A DNA stretch of 64,000 nucleotides. Origin: Bremerella sp. JC817. GTDB lineage: Bacteria > Planctomycetota > Planctomycetia > Pirellulales > Pirellulaceae. The notes under the pieces are model-generated. The model had not been told where the DNA came from. It made no database searches and was given only the letters and a program-made list of their open reading frames with translations. Where the stretch lies: the NCBI RefSeq assembly GCF_040718835.1, contig NZ_JBFEFG010000268.1, forward strand, positions 186,001-250,000. Direction: 5' to 3'. Of the stretch, positions 1 through 9,656 are shown piece by piece; the first letter of the stretch is position 1; every line of letters starts with the position of its first letter. Both the position numbers and the translations under genes were made by a program.

Positions 1-1325
1 CCGGTGAACTCAAGGACCTTTTTCAGCAGCATTCGATCGACATGTCCATGAACGACGGAATAAATGTCGGTCGAGTTGGATTCAAGCAGTTCCTGGACCA
101 AACGTTCCAGTTCTGGGTTCGGAGAACCGTCGGTTTCGACAGGTGATTCTGTGCTTCCTTCGATCAGGTCGGGCAAAAAGGCAGGCAAAAGAACGTCGCC
201 GGTGGCCCGTAACAGTGCCTGTTTCAAAACGTTTTGCAGCTCGCGAATGTTCCCTGGCCAGGCATAATTCTGCAGAAGTTCGAGCGTATCTGGGGAAACG
301 TCCTTCACGTTCCGCCCCAACTCGCGGCTGAAACGACGGAGGCAATGCTGAACCAGCATTCGCAAATCGTCTCCCCGTTCCCGCAGGGAAGGGAGGTGCA
401 CAGCAAAAACACTGAGACGGTAATAAAGATCGGCCCGGAATTTGCCTTCTTCCGACCAGGTTTTCAGGTCGCGATGTGTGGCGGCAATCAACCGGACATC
501 GGTTTGAATTGACTCGTTGCCACCGATGCGCTCGAACGATTGTTCTTGAATCACCCGCAGCAGCTTGGCCTGTAATGCCAGCGGCATATCGCCCACTTCA
601 TCGAGAAACAGCGTGCCGCCGTTGCATTGCTCGAACTTGCCAATGCGGCGACGATCGGCCCCGGTGAAGGCTCCCTTCTCGTGACCAAAGAGCTCACTTT
701 CAAGCAGGTTTTCAGGAATTGCGGCACAGTTGAGAGCCAGAAAAGGCGCGTTGCCCCGGTTGCTATGTTGATAGATGGCCCTTGCGACCATCTCTTTCCC
801 AGTGCCGCTCTCTCCGGTAATCAGCACTGGAACGTCCTGACCTGAAACCCGGCCAATCGCCTTGTAGACTTCGAGCATCGCTGGGCACGAACCGATGATT
901 GCACCCTGGATGTCCTCTTCTGGCAGCGTCTCGGCTACGACCGTTGGCTCGCGCATACGCTGCGAAACCTCGAGGGCTTCATGCACGACTCGTTCCAGTT
1001 GACGCAGTTCGACCGGCTTGAACAGGTAGTCATAGGCTCCCTGTTTCATCGCTTCGATCGCGGTATCTGCCCCTTTGGCGGTCGTGATAAAGAGGACCGG
1101 AATTCGGGCATCAATCTGGCGAATCTCTTGATAGACATCCAGTCCCGAGGCGTCTGGCAAACGCAGGTCCAGCAGGACAACTTCCGGCTTCAATTCCGAA
1201 ACCATTTGAACACCTGCTGCGCCGGTCGTGGCCGACTCGACCAGAATATCCATACCCTTGAGGATGGAATGCACCTGCTTAAGAACAAGATCCGGATCGT
1301 CGTCGATAACCAGAACAGATGCCAT
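1..1325 (-). CDS. Sigma-54-dependent response regulator, NtrC family (3' end outside window)
   Basis: Read directly on the minus strand from an ATG at 1325; 441 codons are visible and the gene runs off the left edge. The N-terminal receiver (about residues 1-120) has the acidic pocket near the start, a phospho-acceptor in LLDLRLPD and the conserved Lys in FKPVE. The central AAA+ domain has Walker A GESGTGKE and the sigma-54 contact loop GAFTGA. The AAA+ sensor/arginine-finger region and WPGNIREL follow. A Fis-type HTH is expected beyond the edge. Such proteins activate RpoN promoters when phosphorylated. The gene is divergent from the hybrid kinase at 1552 across about 226 bp, but that kinase carries its own receivers and Hpt, so pairing is only a guess. 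Confidence 0.93.
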   Translation of the reverse strand, partial: MASVLVIDDDPDLVLKQVHSILKGMDILVESATTGAAGVQMVSELKPEVVLLDLRLPDASGLDVYQEIRQIDARIPVLFITTAKGADTAIEAMKQGAYDYLFKPVELRQLERVVHEALEVSQRMREPTVVAETLPEEDIQGAIIGSCPAMLEVYKAIGRVSGQDVPVLITGESGTGKEMVARAIYQHSNRGNAPFLALNCAAIPENLLESELFGHEKGAFTGADRRRIGKFEQCNGGTLFLDEVGDMPLALQAKLLRVIQEQSFERIGGNESIQTDVRLIAATHRDLKTWSEEGKFRADLYYRLSVFAVHLPSLRERGDDLRMLVQHCLRRFSRELGRNVKDVSPDTLELLQNYAWPGNIRELQNVLKQALLRATGDVLLPAFLPDLIEGSTESPVETDGSPNPELERLVQELLESNSTDIYSVVHGHVDRMLLKKVLEFT

Positions 1326-1551
1326 CTACCAGCCAGTTTGCTACGATGCGAAAGAAGCAGGACACGTCGTCCCTGTCAGCCTCTCTTTCTAACGGAGTTC
1401 CGGTTCTAACGGCAAGCCGTAGAGAGAATTATTTCTGTCGGCATGCCACTCGCATAAGATAAGTGGTTCCGAAATTATCGAGGCCGGACGCACTAAATGC
1501 GTGCTGACAGAAAGGGATGGAGAGAGCTTGCGACCGACCAAAGGACACTTC

Positions 1552-4500
1552 ATGAATTTTCGCCATCTTCGCACTCATTTTCTGGTGGCCGGGTTTCTTC
1601 TATTGGCCGCCATTGGCAGCGCCGGGGCCTGGAGCATTGTCACCATCGAACAGATGGGAGCACGTATGGGCGATACGCTTAATACGCACCAGCAAACGAT
1701 CGACATCGCTGTCGAGATGATCACCCTTCTCGAAGAAGAAGACGAAGCGATCTTGATGGCGTTAAATGGCCAAACCGAAGAGGCCCATGCCAAGCTGAAG
1801 GCCGATCGAGAGGCTTTCGATCAGGCCTGCGTCGATTTAGAACCACTTCTTGAGTCGGAACAGGATCATCACAACTTCAAATTGGCTCGTGTTCATGTCG
1901 AGCAGTTTCGTCAGGTGAGTGACGCGTTGTTGGGGGAAGAATTCAGCCACGAAGCGTTCGACGATTACGTCAACGTTGTCCATCCTGCGTTAACGTTGAC
2001 GAAAGAAGACTGTCGTTATTTTCGGGAGGTCAACGTGAACTTCATGCAGCAGGAAGGGATCATTGCCAGGCGAGATGCCCGGCACAGCGGTCTGGTCGTC
2101 GCTGGCGTGACACTGGTGGCGTTAACGCTCTCGGCGCTGGTACTCATCCAGCTGACCTACCGCGTGACCCGGCCAATCAACGAGCTCGATCGTGCCGTCG
2201 AAGCGCTTCGGCAAGATAAACTCGATTACCGAGTACCTGTGTCCTCGTCTGATGAACTAGGCCGCCTGGCTGAAGGTTTCAATCGCATGGCGGATCGGAT
2301 CTCCGACTTCCGCTGGGAGATGGAACAACAATTCCGCCAGATGGCAGAGAACATTCGCGAGATCTTCTGGATCATGGATCCGGATAAAACCAAGCTGATC
2401 TACGTGAGCCCTGGCTACGAACAAGTGTGGGGACGCTCGTGCGAGAGCTTCTATGAGAATCCGCAGGAACAAATTGAATTTGTCCATCCAGAAGATCGCG
2501 ACATTGTTTTGCGCAGCAAGGCCCAGCTCAAGGAAGGCCACTTCCCAGCGACCGAGTTTCGCATTATCCGTCCCGATGGCAGCGTTCGATGGATTCGTCG
2601 GCGGTCGTTTCCTTTGACAGATCATATGGGGGTGGTGAATCGCATCGCGGGACTGTCGGAAGATATCACAAACCGGAAATCGTCCGAGAATCAATTGCGT
2701 GATAGCGAAGAACGATTCCGCGGCACGTTCGAGAATGCTGCCGTTGGTATGGCGCATAGTAGTCCAGAGGCTCGCTTTCTCCGGGTGAATGAGAAGTTCT
2801 GCGACATGATTGGTTATAGTCGCGAAGAATTGCTCCATCTCTCATTGTTTGAGATCACGCATCAACGCGAGAAGGGGGCCTCGCTCGAGAAGTTTCGCGC
2901 GCTGATCGATGGCATGCTCGACAGCTATTCGGAAGAAAAACGTTTAGTCTGCAAAGATGGCTCGACGGCTTGGGTGCATGTATTTATTTCGGCGCAACGC
3001 GATGCCCATGGCAAGCCATTGCACGCGATTTTGGTGATTGAAGACATTTCCGAGCGTAAGCGTCTGGAAGAAGAAATCCGCCAGGCGAAAGAGGTCGCGG
3101 AACATGCGAATCTCGCCAAGGATGAGTTCCTGGCGAACGTCAGTCACGAGATCCGCACTCCGATGAACGCGATTCTGGGAATGACCGAACTGGTGCTCGA
3201 TACGGAGCTGCGTGGCGAGCAGCGGCAATGCTTGAAGACGGTCAAGTCGGCCGGGGATAACCTGTTGGGGATTATCAACGACCTGCTCGATTTCTCGAAG
3301 ATTGAAGCAGGCAAGCTGGAACTGGAACAAGCACCGTTTTCACTCCGTACAATGGTGGGCGATACGCTTCGGGCCTTGGCGGCACGTGCCCACCAGAAGG
3401 GGATCGAGCTGATCTGCGAAATCGAGCCAGAGACGCCAGAGAAGCTGATCGGAGATCCAGTTCGACTGCGTCAGGTTCTTTTGAACCTGATTGGTAACGC
3501 CATCAAGTTTACGCCAACCGGAGAAGTGATTGTATCGATCTGCCAAGTGAAGGAAGCAGAAGGCGACAAGCCTTGCACCCTTAAGTTTGTGGTGAACGAT
3601 ACTGGGATCGGTATTCCCAAGTCGATGCAATCGCGGATCTTTGAAGCGTTCCAGCAGGAAGACACCTCGACGACACGCAAGTATGGCGGAACCGGACTAG
3701 GGCTTTCGATCGCAGCAAGTCTGGTTGAATTGATGGGGGGTACCATTGCTGTGGAAAGTGAACCAGGCCAGGGGAGCAAGTTCTCCTTTACCGCTGACTT
3801 TGGTTTGCAAACAAATAAGGACGAAGCCGAATCAGGAAGTCCCGACGCGGACCTCGCGGGTCTGAGAGTTTTGGTGGTGGACGATAACGCGACCAACAGA
3901 CGGATTCTGGAATCGACACTGCGTCGGTGGAAGATGGAGGCGGACTGTGTCGAGGACGCGGGCAGCGCCAGTGATGCGCTGTGGGAAGCGGTTAACAGCG
4001 AGCATCCATACGAACTGGTGTTGCTCGACGCGCGAATGCCGGAGACGGATGGTCTCTCGCTTGCTTCGCGAATTCGAGAATGGACGCCGATGGCGGCGAC
4101 AAGGATTGTGATGCTGACTTCTGGTGATCGACCTGGCGATCTGGCAAGGTCGCGGGAACTTGGGATCGATGCCCGTCTGTTAAAGCCTGTGCAGCAGGAA
4201 GAACTGCTTGAAACAATCGTCAAAGCCGTCAGCCGCAAGGGAACCTGCGATCTTGCTTCCGCCGATCAACGATCGAGGCCAGGTAAGACGATTAACCCCA
4301 TGCAAACGAGACGAAATATTCTGGTGGCGGAAGATAATGAGTTCAATTCCGCGATGATTGAACGCCTTCTAACAACGCACGGACATAACGTGCGGATGGC
4401 GTCGACGGGCCGCGAGGCGCTTGATATGGCGATTCGTGGTGGATTTGATGTCATGCTTCTGGATGTGCACATGCCGGAACTGGACGGCCTGCAGGTTGTC

Positions 4501-5067
4501 AAAATGCTCCGCGAACATGAAGAGCCACGTGGTGAACATTTACCAGTGATCGCGCTGACCGCGCGTTCCCGGGCCGAGGACCGTCGGAAGTGTCTGGAGG
4601 CAGGGATGGACGAATACATCTCGAAGCCGATTGACTCGAAGCATCTACTGAAAACGATTCAAGGCCTGGTCCCCGAAAAAGACGATGCCGCCCCACCGCC
4701 TGAAACGATGTCGAACCTGATCACCGCTTCGATTTTGTTGGGGGCCTGTGGCGAAGATGAAGATCTATTCCAACAGATGCGAGAGACGTTGAAGCAGCGT
4801 CTTCCGGAACGATTGGAACGACTCGCGATTGCTGCGGAAGCGAGCGATACCGGTGCCATTCGGGAAGAAGCTCACAAGCTGGCAGGCATGTTGTCCGCGT
4901 TCAGCCACATGGTCGGTGAAATGGCTTCCGAGCTAGAAGATGATGCCGAAGCGGGGCGACTCGAACAAGCACTCCAGGGGACCGAAGACTTGCTAGGTGC
5001 TGCCCAGTTATTGTTAGCCCAGATCGATAACGCCAATTTCGATGATCTCAAACGCGCGGCGGACTAA
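1552..5067 (+). CDS. Hybrid sensor histidine kinase with HAMP, two PAS, two receivers and Hpt
   Basis: A 1171-residue membrane kinase. I chose ATG 1552 over GTG 1501 because AAGGA lies 6 nt upstream and the protein then starts with a membrane anchor. Order: TM1 about 10-30, a periplasmic helical region, TM2 about 180-203, HAMP to about 255, PAS about 261-375 and 384-505, HisKA with NVSHEIRTP (His near 528), HATPase about 630-750 with N and G boxes, receiver 1 with LLDARMP (about 826), receiver 2 with LLDVHMP (about 970), and a C-terminal Hpt domain with EEAHKLAG (about 1107). A complete internal His-Asp-His relay is therefore present. The signal is unknown. A strong hairpin follows the stop. 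Confidence 0.95.
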   Translation: MNFRHLRTHFLVAGFLLLAAIGSAGAWSIVTIEQMGARMGDTLNTHQQTIDIAVEMITLLEEEDEAILMALNGQTEEAHAKLKADREAFDQACVDLEPLLESEQDHHNFKLARVHVEQFRQVSDALLGEEFSHEAFDDYVNVVHPALTLTKEDCRYFREVNVNFMQQEGIIARRDARHSGLVVAGVTLVALTLSALVLIQLTYRVTRPINELDRAVEALRQDKLDYRVPVSSSDELGRLAEGFNRMADRISDFRWEMEQQFRQMAENIREIFWIMDPDKTKLIYVSPGYEQVWGRSCESFYENPQEQIEFVHPEDRDIVLRSKAQLKEGHFPATEFRIIRPDGSVRWIRRRSFPLTDHMGVVNRIAGLSEDITNRKSSENQLRDSEERFRGTFENAAVGMAHSSPEARFLRVNEKFCDMIGYSREELLHLSLFEITHQREKGASLEKFRALIDGMLDSYSEEKRLVCKDGSTAWVHVFISAQRDAHGKPLHAILVIEDISERKRLEEEIRQAKEVAEHANLAKDEFLANVSHEIRTPMNAILGMTELVLDTELRGEQRQCLKTVKSAGDNLLGIINDLLDFSKIEAGKLELEQAPFSLRTMVGDTLRALAARAHQKGIELICEIEPETPEKLIGDPVRLRQVLLNLIGNAIKFTPTGEVIVSICQVKEAEGDKPCTLKFVVNDTGIGIPKSMQSRIFEAFQQEDTSTTRKYGGTGLGLSIAASLVELMGGTIAVESEPGQGSKFSFTADFGLQTNKDEAESGSPDADLAGLRVLVVDDNATNRRILESTLRRWKMEADCVEDAGSASDALWEAVNSEHPYELVLLDARMPETDGLSLASRIREWTPMAATRIVMLTSGDRPGDLARSRELGIDARLLKPVQQEELLETIVKAVSRKGTCDLASADQRSRPGKTINPMQTRRNILVAEDNEFNSAMIERLLTTHGHNVRMASTGREALDMAIRGGFDVMLLDVHMPELDGLQVVKMLREHEEPRGEHLPVIALTARSRAEDRRKCLEAGMDEYISKPIDSKHLLKTIQGLVPEKDDAAPPPETMSNLITASILLGACGEDEDLFQQMRETLKQRLPERLERLAIAAEASDTGAIREEAHKLAGMLSAFSHMVGEMASELEDDAEAGRLEQALQGTEDLLGAAQLLLAQIDNANFDDLKRAAD

Positions 5068-5105
5068 ATGCGAGTCGTTGAAATATTGACCTCTGCGCAC
5101 GAAAA

Positions 5106-5152
5106 CAGGCTCGCACGTGGGAAGTTGTGCTGAACTTCCCGGTGCGAGCCTG
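5106..5152. terminator. Long hairpin between convergent genes
   Basis: The arms CAGGCTCGCAC + GGGAAGTT pair with AACTTCCC + GTGCGAGCCTG around a 6-nt loop. It sits 38 bp after the hybrid kinase stop and before the 3' end of a small minus-strand ORF. There is no U-tract, so it may be a transcript-end or bidirectional hairpin rather than a classical terminator. Confidence 0.6.
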
Positions 5153-5231
5153 CGTCGTTGTGCGTCGTTCTTCAGGGGAATCGGCTACTGGCAGTTGGAG
5201 GGCTGCCAGCAGCCAATTCCCTGGGAAGACG

Positions 5232-5366
5232 TTAGCGAGACTGGTGGTACGAAGGTGACTGATGCTTCAGAAATGCCAATCGGCCGAAGTGAACATGCGA
5301 GCCGGAAACGACCGAGCTCGAGGTGAACAAGCCAAAGAGCAACAGCATTGTCAAAAACTTCTTCAT
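5232..5366 (-). CDS. Possible small secreted peptide (44 aa), perhaps frameshifted
   Basis: ATG at 5366 with a good ribosome-binding site (GGGAG, about 7 nt upstream). The first 22 residues form a signal peptide (MKKFLTMLLLFGLF then small residues). The frame ends at a TAA after 44 residues. An overlapping frame (+2) stays open through the same stretch and runs on to a TAG, ending in GCWQPSNCQ, which looks more like a finished C-terminus. Either a short secreted peptide or a frameshifted slightly longer one. No family recognised. Confidence 0.4.
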   Translation of the reverse strand: MKKFLTMLLLFGLFTSSSVVSGSHVHFGRLAFLKHQSPSYHQSR

Positions 5367-5386
5367 GGTACGTCTCCCAGAAAGTT

Positions 5387-5404
5387 GGAGAGTCGAGACT
5401 CTCC
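5387..5404. promoter_or_regulatory. Perfect inverted repeat upstream of the small ORF
   Basis: GGAGAGTC and GACTCTCC flank a 2-nt centre, about 20 bp upstream of the small ORF start at 5366. This symmetry suits an operator for a dimeric regulator more than an RNA hairpin with such a tiny loop. Function unknown. Confidence 0.35.
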
Positions 5405-5970
5405 GGTGATGATGGCGAGGAGTTGGGTCAAACGTGCGTGACCAGATTGGGGCTCCTCGTTGTTGAACTAACTAAATGCAGGCTGCGTGCCAGATTGTTG
5501 AACGGCTCGAAAAATTGCGGGTCGAGCTGCATCTACCCGCAAGAACTAACTACTTCAGGTGGGAACCGCCGCTGCAAACTGCCGAATCGGAACGTAATGC
5601 TGGCGGCGATTTCAATGCCATCGCGGGTTTATCCCCAACTCTGTCACAGGTACCGGTCTAATGAATCGACCAGTGGACTGGAAAATTACCCACCCATTCA
5701 TCGGCAACCCACCTGGCTGACCGTGGCAGAAGGCATTTGGCCTGGAAGTCTCGATGCATTCTTCCTGAGAAATCGTTGTTTAAAGGTCGTCAAATCCAAT
5801 ATCGCCGAGCCAGTATTGAGCTGGTCGGAACCCCCATACAGACGGTTTAGACATTGGCCGACTTACGGCAACAACAGGCCCTGGCATTTACCTACTTCGA
5901 TCTCCATTGGATCGCGGAGATATAAGCCATGGCGATGATCCCGATCCCGCTGGTGCTGCTGACGATCATG
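5405..5970. other. Gene-poor stretch
   Basis: I see no gene I can support here. The open frames lack ribosome-binding sites and recognisable composition, and a plus-strand frame near 5929 mostly overlaps the carboxypeptidase in antisense. The stretch probably holds the promoter of the small minus-strand ORF and the 3' flank of the carboxypeptidase gene. Confidence 0.5.
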
Positions 5971-7434
5971 CTATTGGCCGCTGCGGGTGATCGCCGCGCG
6001 TTGGGTCCAGCCCCAGCGAAAGAGATTACGGGTGTCGAGAAAGCGCGAGTCGCGCTTCGATCCCAGGATGACCACTACCAGGCGGTCTCCGTTGCGTACG
6101 CCGGTAGCGACCAGGCAGGCCCCCGCCATCGTTGTCGTGCCGGTCTTCAGCCCATCGAAGCCTTCGATGTCGAGTAATTCGTTTGTGTTCTTCCAGTAGT
6201 GAATTCGTTTCGAGCCACTTGGCTGGACGATCTCAGCGGAGTGATGCTGGGTGTTGAAGTATTCGTGTAACGCAGGCTTTAGGAGAACAAACATCGCCAG
6301 CTTGGTGAGATCGCGAATGGTGCTGCGATTGCCGCTATTACCATGCGGGGCGAGATAAATCGTATCTTTCATTCCCAACTCGGCAGCCTTAGCATTCATA
6401 TGGTCCACGAAGCGGTCGTAGCATGCAGCGGCCGAGCCATTCCGTATGCTTCCATTGTCGTCAGGAAGATAGCGGCCGAAGTGTTCCGCCAAGGCGATCG
6501 CGGCGTCGTTTCCGGACGGCAGTAATAGTCCGAACAAAAGATCGTGCGCCACGACCTTCTCACCAACTTTTACGGCAGCCGTCGAGCCGGGCATGTCATC
6601 GGCGCGCTTTGAGATCGAAACCACTTCTTTCAGGCGTTCTGGCTTTTCCTGGCAAAGCTCGAAAACAATCAGCGCGGTCATCATCTTGGTTGTGCTGGCC
6701 ATCGCTCGAACCTGGTCTGGATTCTTGCTCCAGAGCATCTCGCCAGTCGCTCCGTTAGCGATGCCCCAAGCCATGGCATTCACCAGCGGTGGTCCATCCA
6801 ATGAGTCGGCTGCCAAACGGTTCGCTTCCGCCGCGGCGAAATGGCCCTCGACTTGCATCGCGCCAAGATAAGCGTACTGCGAACCGGCGGCACATTGGAT
6901 ATCAATCGTTATGAAGCCTTTCCCATCGGCAACGACATCCGAGAACATGAGGGGACGACCTTGGTTGTTCTTCGCGTCTAGGCTATTAGTGTGGTTGTTG
7001 ACCGTGTATTTCCCGCTTCGCATTTCGGTGCCACCCATCCGCGAAGCATCGATGGTGATGCGATAGCGGTGGCCTGGCGACAAACCTTCCAGACGTAGTG
7101 TTGCTGCCGGATCGACGCCCTGTTCGAGGTAGAACGAATCGGTACTCGCTGAAGCAGGCAGGGACGCGTGGTTGGAAGTGCCTGAAAGATTGAAGCCCGC
7201 CCACGGGTCGAGTTGGCGAACCGATAGCGACGTCGCCTTTCCCGTTTGATCGAGCGCGTTGGTCAGTACCATTCCGCTGGCTCCGGGCTGGTCGATGTTA
7301 TTCCAGGGAGCTTCGCTTAGACGCTGCGATGAACCAAAGTCGATCCTGATGATCGAATCGTTGGCGAATGTAAACTCAGACAAGCCAAGGCAAACGGTAC
7401 CGATCAACAGCAAACGAAAAAATGACGCGTCCAT
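5971..7434 (-). CDS. Serine-type D-Ala-D-Ala carboxypeptidase (S11) with N-terminal extra domain
   Basis: 487 residues with a signal peptide (MDASFFRLLLIGTVCLGL). The C-terminal half has the penicillin-binding S11 triad: STTK near residue 246, SGN near 303 and KTG near 428, so it should trim peptidoglycan stem peptides in the periplasm. Residues about 25-200 are an additional beta-rich region beginning IRIDFGSS and ending with an AYLGAMQVEG-like strand, reminiscent of malectin or galactose-binding folds; that assignment is inference. Ordinary DacA/DacF proteins lack such an N-terminal extension. It stands alone, with a receiver protein upstream on the same strand. Confidence 0.9.
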   Translation of the reverse strand: MDASFFRLLLIGTVCLGLSEFTFANDSIIRIDFGSSQRLSEAPWNNIDQPGASGMVLTNALDQTGKATSLSVRQLDPWAGFNLSGTSNHASLPASASTDSFYLEQGVDPAATLRLEGLSPGHRYRITIDASRMGGTEMRSGKYTVNNHTNSLDAKNNQGRPLMFSDVVADGKGFITIDIQCAAGSQYAYLGAMQVEGHFAAAEANRLAADSLDGPPLVNAMAWGIANGATGEMLWSKNPDQVRAMASTTKMMTALIVFELCQEKPERLKEVVSISKRADDMPGSTAAVKVGEKVVAHDLLFGLLLPSGNDAAIALAEHFGRYLPDDNGSIRNGSAAACYDRFVDHMNAKAAELGMKDTIYLAPHGNSGNRSTIRDLTKLAMFVLLKPALHEYFNTQHHSAEIVQPSGSKRIHYWKNTNELLDIEGFDGLKTGTTTMAGACLVATGVRNGDRLVVVILGSKRDSRFLDTRNLFRWGWTQRAAITRSGQ

Positions 7435-7578
7435 TTCAACCTTTGGTCAGCAGACCAAGAAAGAGCCAGATGGCAGCTCACCGATGGAGCTTGCCTCTAG
7501 TCTAGTGCCCCCAGTAGAGTAGGGGCGATGGCGCAATTTGCAAAAGACTTGTCAATTTCCGCAATAAGCGATGCGAGG

Positions 7579-8076
7579 TCAGGCGTCGACCGCCGCGTTG
7601 GGCATCAGCACTTGATTGGTGGCGGAGGCCGACATATCGTTACCTGGCGCGGTGGAACGATTCTTCACGTGAGCTTCCTGCAACGACATCCACCACTCTT
7701 CGTGCTTCTTGAAGACCGCTTCGACGGCACGTTCTAAACGAGTGAAATCGTTCAATGGCTTAAAGATGCATGCCTCGGCACCCCATCGCATCGATCGCAG
7801 AATGGTGTTAGTACCAATCAGCCCCGAGAGCATGATCACCGAAACGCCGCCATCATCTTTCTTGATCTGCTGCAGCAGTGTCAGGCCATCGACAGGTTCC
7901 ATTTGAATATCAGAGATCACCACCTGGCAATTGTTGACCAACAGGGCCGTCATCACTTCCGACGGATCAGCAATCGAAATCACGTTGTAGCCCAACTGCG
8001 TGAAGTGATCGGCGACCATCTCGCGAATCAAAGCCGAGTCGTCCACATGCAGGATCGTGCGATTGGCGGCGAACAT
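7579..8076 (-). CDS. Single-domain response regulator
   Basis: 165 residues with one CheY-like receiver: acidic pair in HVDDSA near the N-terminus, phospho-acceptor Asp in VISDIQME, Thr/Ser switch position in IMLSG and Lys in FKPLND. About 45 residues of unstructured tail follow, with no DNA-binding or enzymatic domain. It probably acts by protein contact, as part of a phosphorelay. No kinase is adjacent on the same strand; the hybrid kinase at 1552-5067 is the nearest. Confidence 0.88.
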   Translation of the reverse strand: MFAANRTILHVDDSALIREMVADHFTQLGYNVISIADPSEVMTALLVNNCQVVISDIQMEPVDGLTLLQQIKKDDGGVSVIMLSGLIGTNTILRSMRWGAEACIFKPLNDFTRLERAVEAVFKKHEEWWMSLQEAHVKNRSTAPGNDMSASATNQVLMPNAAVDA

Positions 8077-8379
8077 GGTTTACCCTTGAAGAATTCAATT
8101 GGCTAAAAGAATGACGCCGTGTGATGGACTGGACGAAGACGTCTCTTCTGGCATGGGTTCAAGCACGAAACGAAAGACACCGCTCTCGACTCGAACGAGA
8201 AAAATATGGGGGTCAGCTCGAGAGGTAGCAAATTAAAGAATCCTGTGAACAAGACAATGCGGCAACCCACAGACCTATTAAAACCCTAGCATGTCCCATG
8301 GCAAAAGTGGGCAATCAGCCAAAAGATGGTCGAACTTCATCGACTTTGAGTGACCTCAATCGACGGACGAAGCGAATCG
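8077..8379. other. Intergenic, no gene seen
   Basis: About 300 bp between the receiver gene and the phosphoesterase gene. I find no ORF with a ribosome-binding site and no clear hairpin. It probably holds the receiver promoter (reading leftwards). Confidence 0.5.
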
Positions 8380-9299
8380 TTAGGTGAGAGAATATGCCGC
8401 TTGTTCGCGTTTCCCTTCGATCTTCAACGATCCATCTTCAAATAGGTTCACCAGGGCATAGCCATTGTTGGACTGACCGCTACCGGTGACGACAGCGCGG
8501 ATCACGGTGTAATGGATTCCTTGTAGAGACGTATGGAAGTTGGCGTGGCTGTGCCCGCTGAAGACGGCCTGGACCTTCTTGCTATCTACGAGAATCTTGC
8601 GAATAGCGGCCGATTGCCCAATCGCGTAGTGGTTGGGGGCATCGAGATCGAGTCGTTGATGAACGAACACAAGGGTTGGCTTGTTGGTCTTCGCGAGATC
8701 TTCAGCCAGCCACTTCTGCTGCGAATCTGGGATATTAGTATCGGTCCAGACGAATTTCCCTCGGCCGTACGATTTCCCGTCGCTCGTATAACAGGCATCG
8801 AGAATTACAAAGTGAAACTGCCCCACATCAAACGACTGATGAGGAGCTTTCATGCCGGTATGCTGTAGAAATTCTTCCTTCTTCAGCGTGTGTACGCAGT
8901 GGTTGCCGAGTACGTAGTGACGCTCTCCCTGGAATCGAGCATAAGCGTCCTCGATCTTCCGAAGGTGCCCGACTTCCTTCTCCAGCGAGTCGGCGGAGTC
9001 AATTAGATCGCCCAACTCGATCGCCAGCGGCAGGTTCTGCTGGTTAAAGTAGTCGACCGCTTCGTTCACTTTGCCAAGCGACTCTTGGTAGAAGCGATCT
9101 CCGGCGGCGTCTTTTTCGGCATAGTGAATATCGGTGAGCAGTCCGAACCGCAGCATCGGCGAAATCGAGGCATCGGCGAAATCGAGGCATCGGCAGCCAA
9201 CGACTCGCGAAGGGACAGCCCCATCGCGGCCAACACGACCGCGCCACTTTGCAGGAACGTACGACGATTCGTTTCGTTGACAGACAGTTCGGTGGGCAT
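8380..9299 (-). pseudogene. Tat-exported metallophosphoesterase, split by a 17-bp tandem duplication
   Basis: Frame 1 starts at ATG 9299 with a Tat signal (NRRTFLQSG, then a hydrophobic stretch ending ESLAADASISPM). It then reads into nonsense ending at 9066. Frame 2 (from 9156 to the stop at 8380) is a calcineurin-like phosphoesterase with TDIHY, GDLIDS, LGNHC and GHSHANFH metal-binding motifs. At the junction a 17-bp unit is present twice; removing one copy joins the frames seamlessly, the signal peptide running straight into LRFGLLTDIHY. The catalytic part could still be made from an internal ATG at 9156, but then it would lack its export signal. It may be a true mutation, a reversible slippage site or an assembly error. 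Confidence 0.85.
9153..9194. repeat. 17-bp tandem duplication inside the phosphoesterase gene
   Basis: GCATCGGCGAAATCGAG occurs at 9153-9169 and 9170-9186, followed by an 8-bp partial third copy. Seventeen is not a multiple of three, so the extra copy shifts the frame. Confidence 0.95.
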
Positions 9300-9589
9300 C
9301 GCGCAGATCCTATAACGCTCGTCAGGAAGGGGATATCAGGTTGCAAACGGGATGGTATTCGCTCGATTCTAACACGCGAGAAGTGCTGCAAGCGCCCAAC
9401 CGAGGCCGTTCCCCAGCCATGGCGAATTTTCATGAAGCCCGCTGGATGCTCGCAGAAAGTTCGGCTAACCGAAATCCGAAAACGATGCCAGTCGACCTTT
9501 TGGGTTGTCTCTCTGCCGTTGTTTGCTCTGAATTGGTCGGTAAGGGCAGGGGCGTGCGATAACCTCCCAGCAGCGCGAAATAATACAAG

Positions 9590-9617
9590 TTGACATCTCG
9601 GGAGGTCGCGATATAAA
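9590..9617 (+). promoter_or_regulatory. Sigma-70-type promoter of the sulfide operon
   Basis: TTGACA at 9590-9595 and TATAAA at 9612-9617 with a 16-bp spacer, about 40 bp before the ArsR-family start codon. An autorepressor would be expected to bind over or near these elements, though I see no convincing dyad. Confidence 0.65.
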
Positions 9618-9656
9618 AAGATCATAGGAACACAATACCAAGCAGTAAGACAAGTC

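Noticed and set aside
5929..6177. Small plus-strand frame with a hydrophobic start
   Set aside because: Mostly antisense to the carboxypeptidase 3' end and without a supported start.
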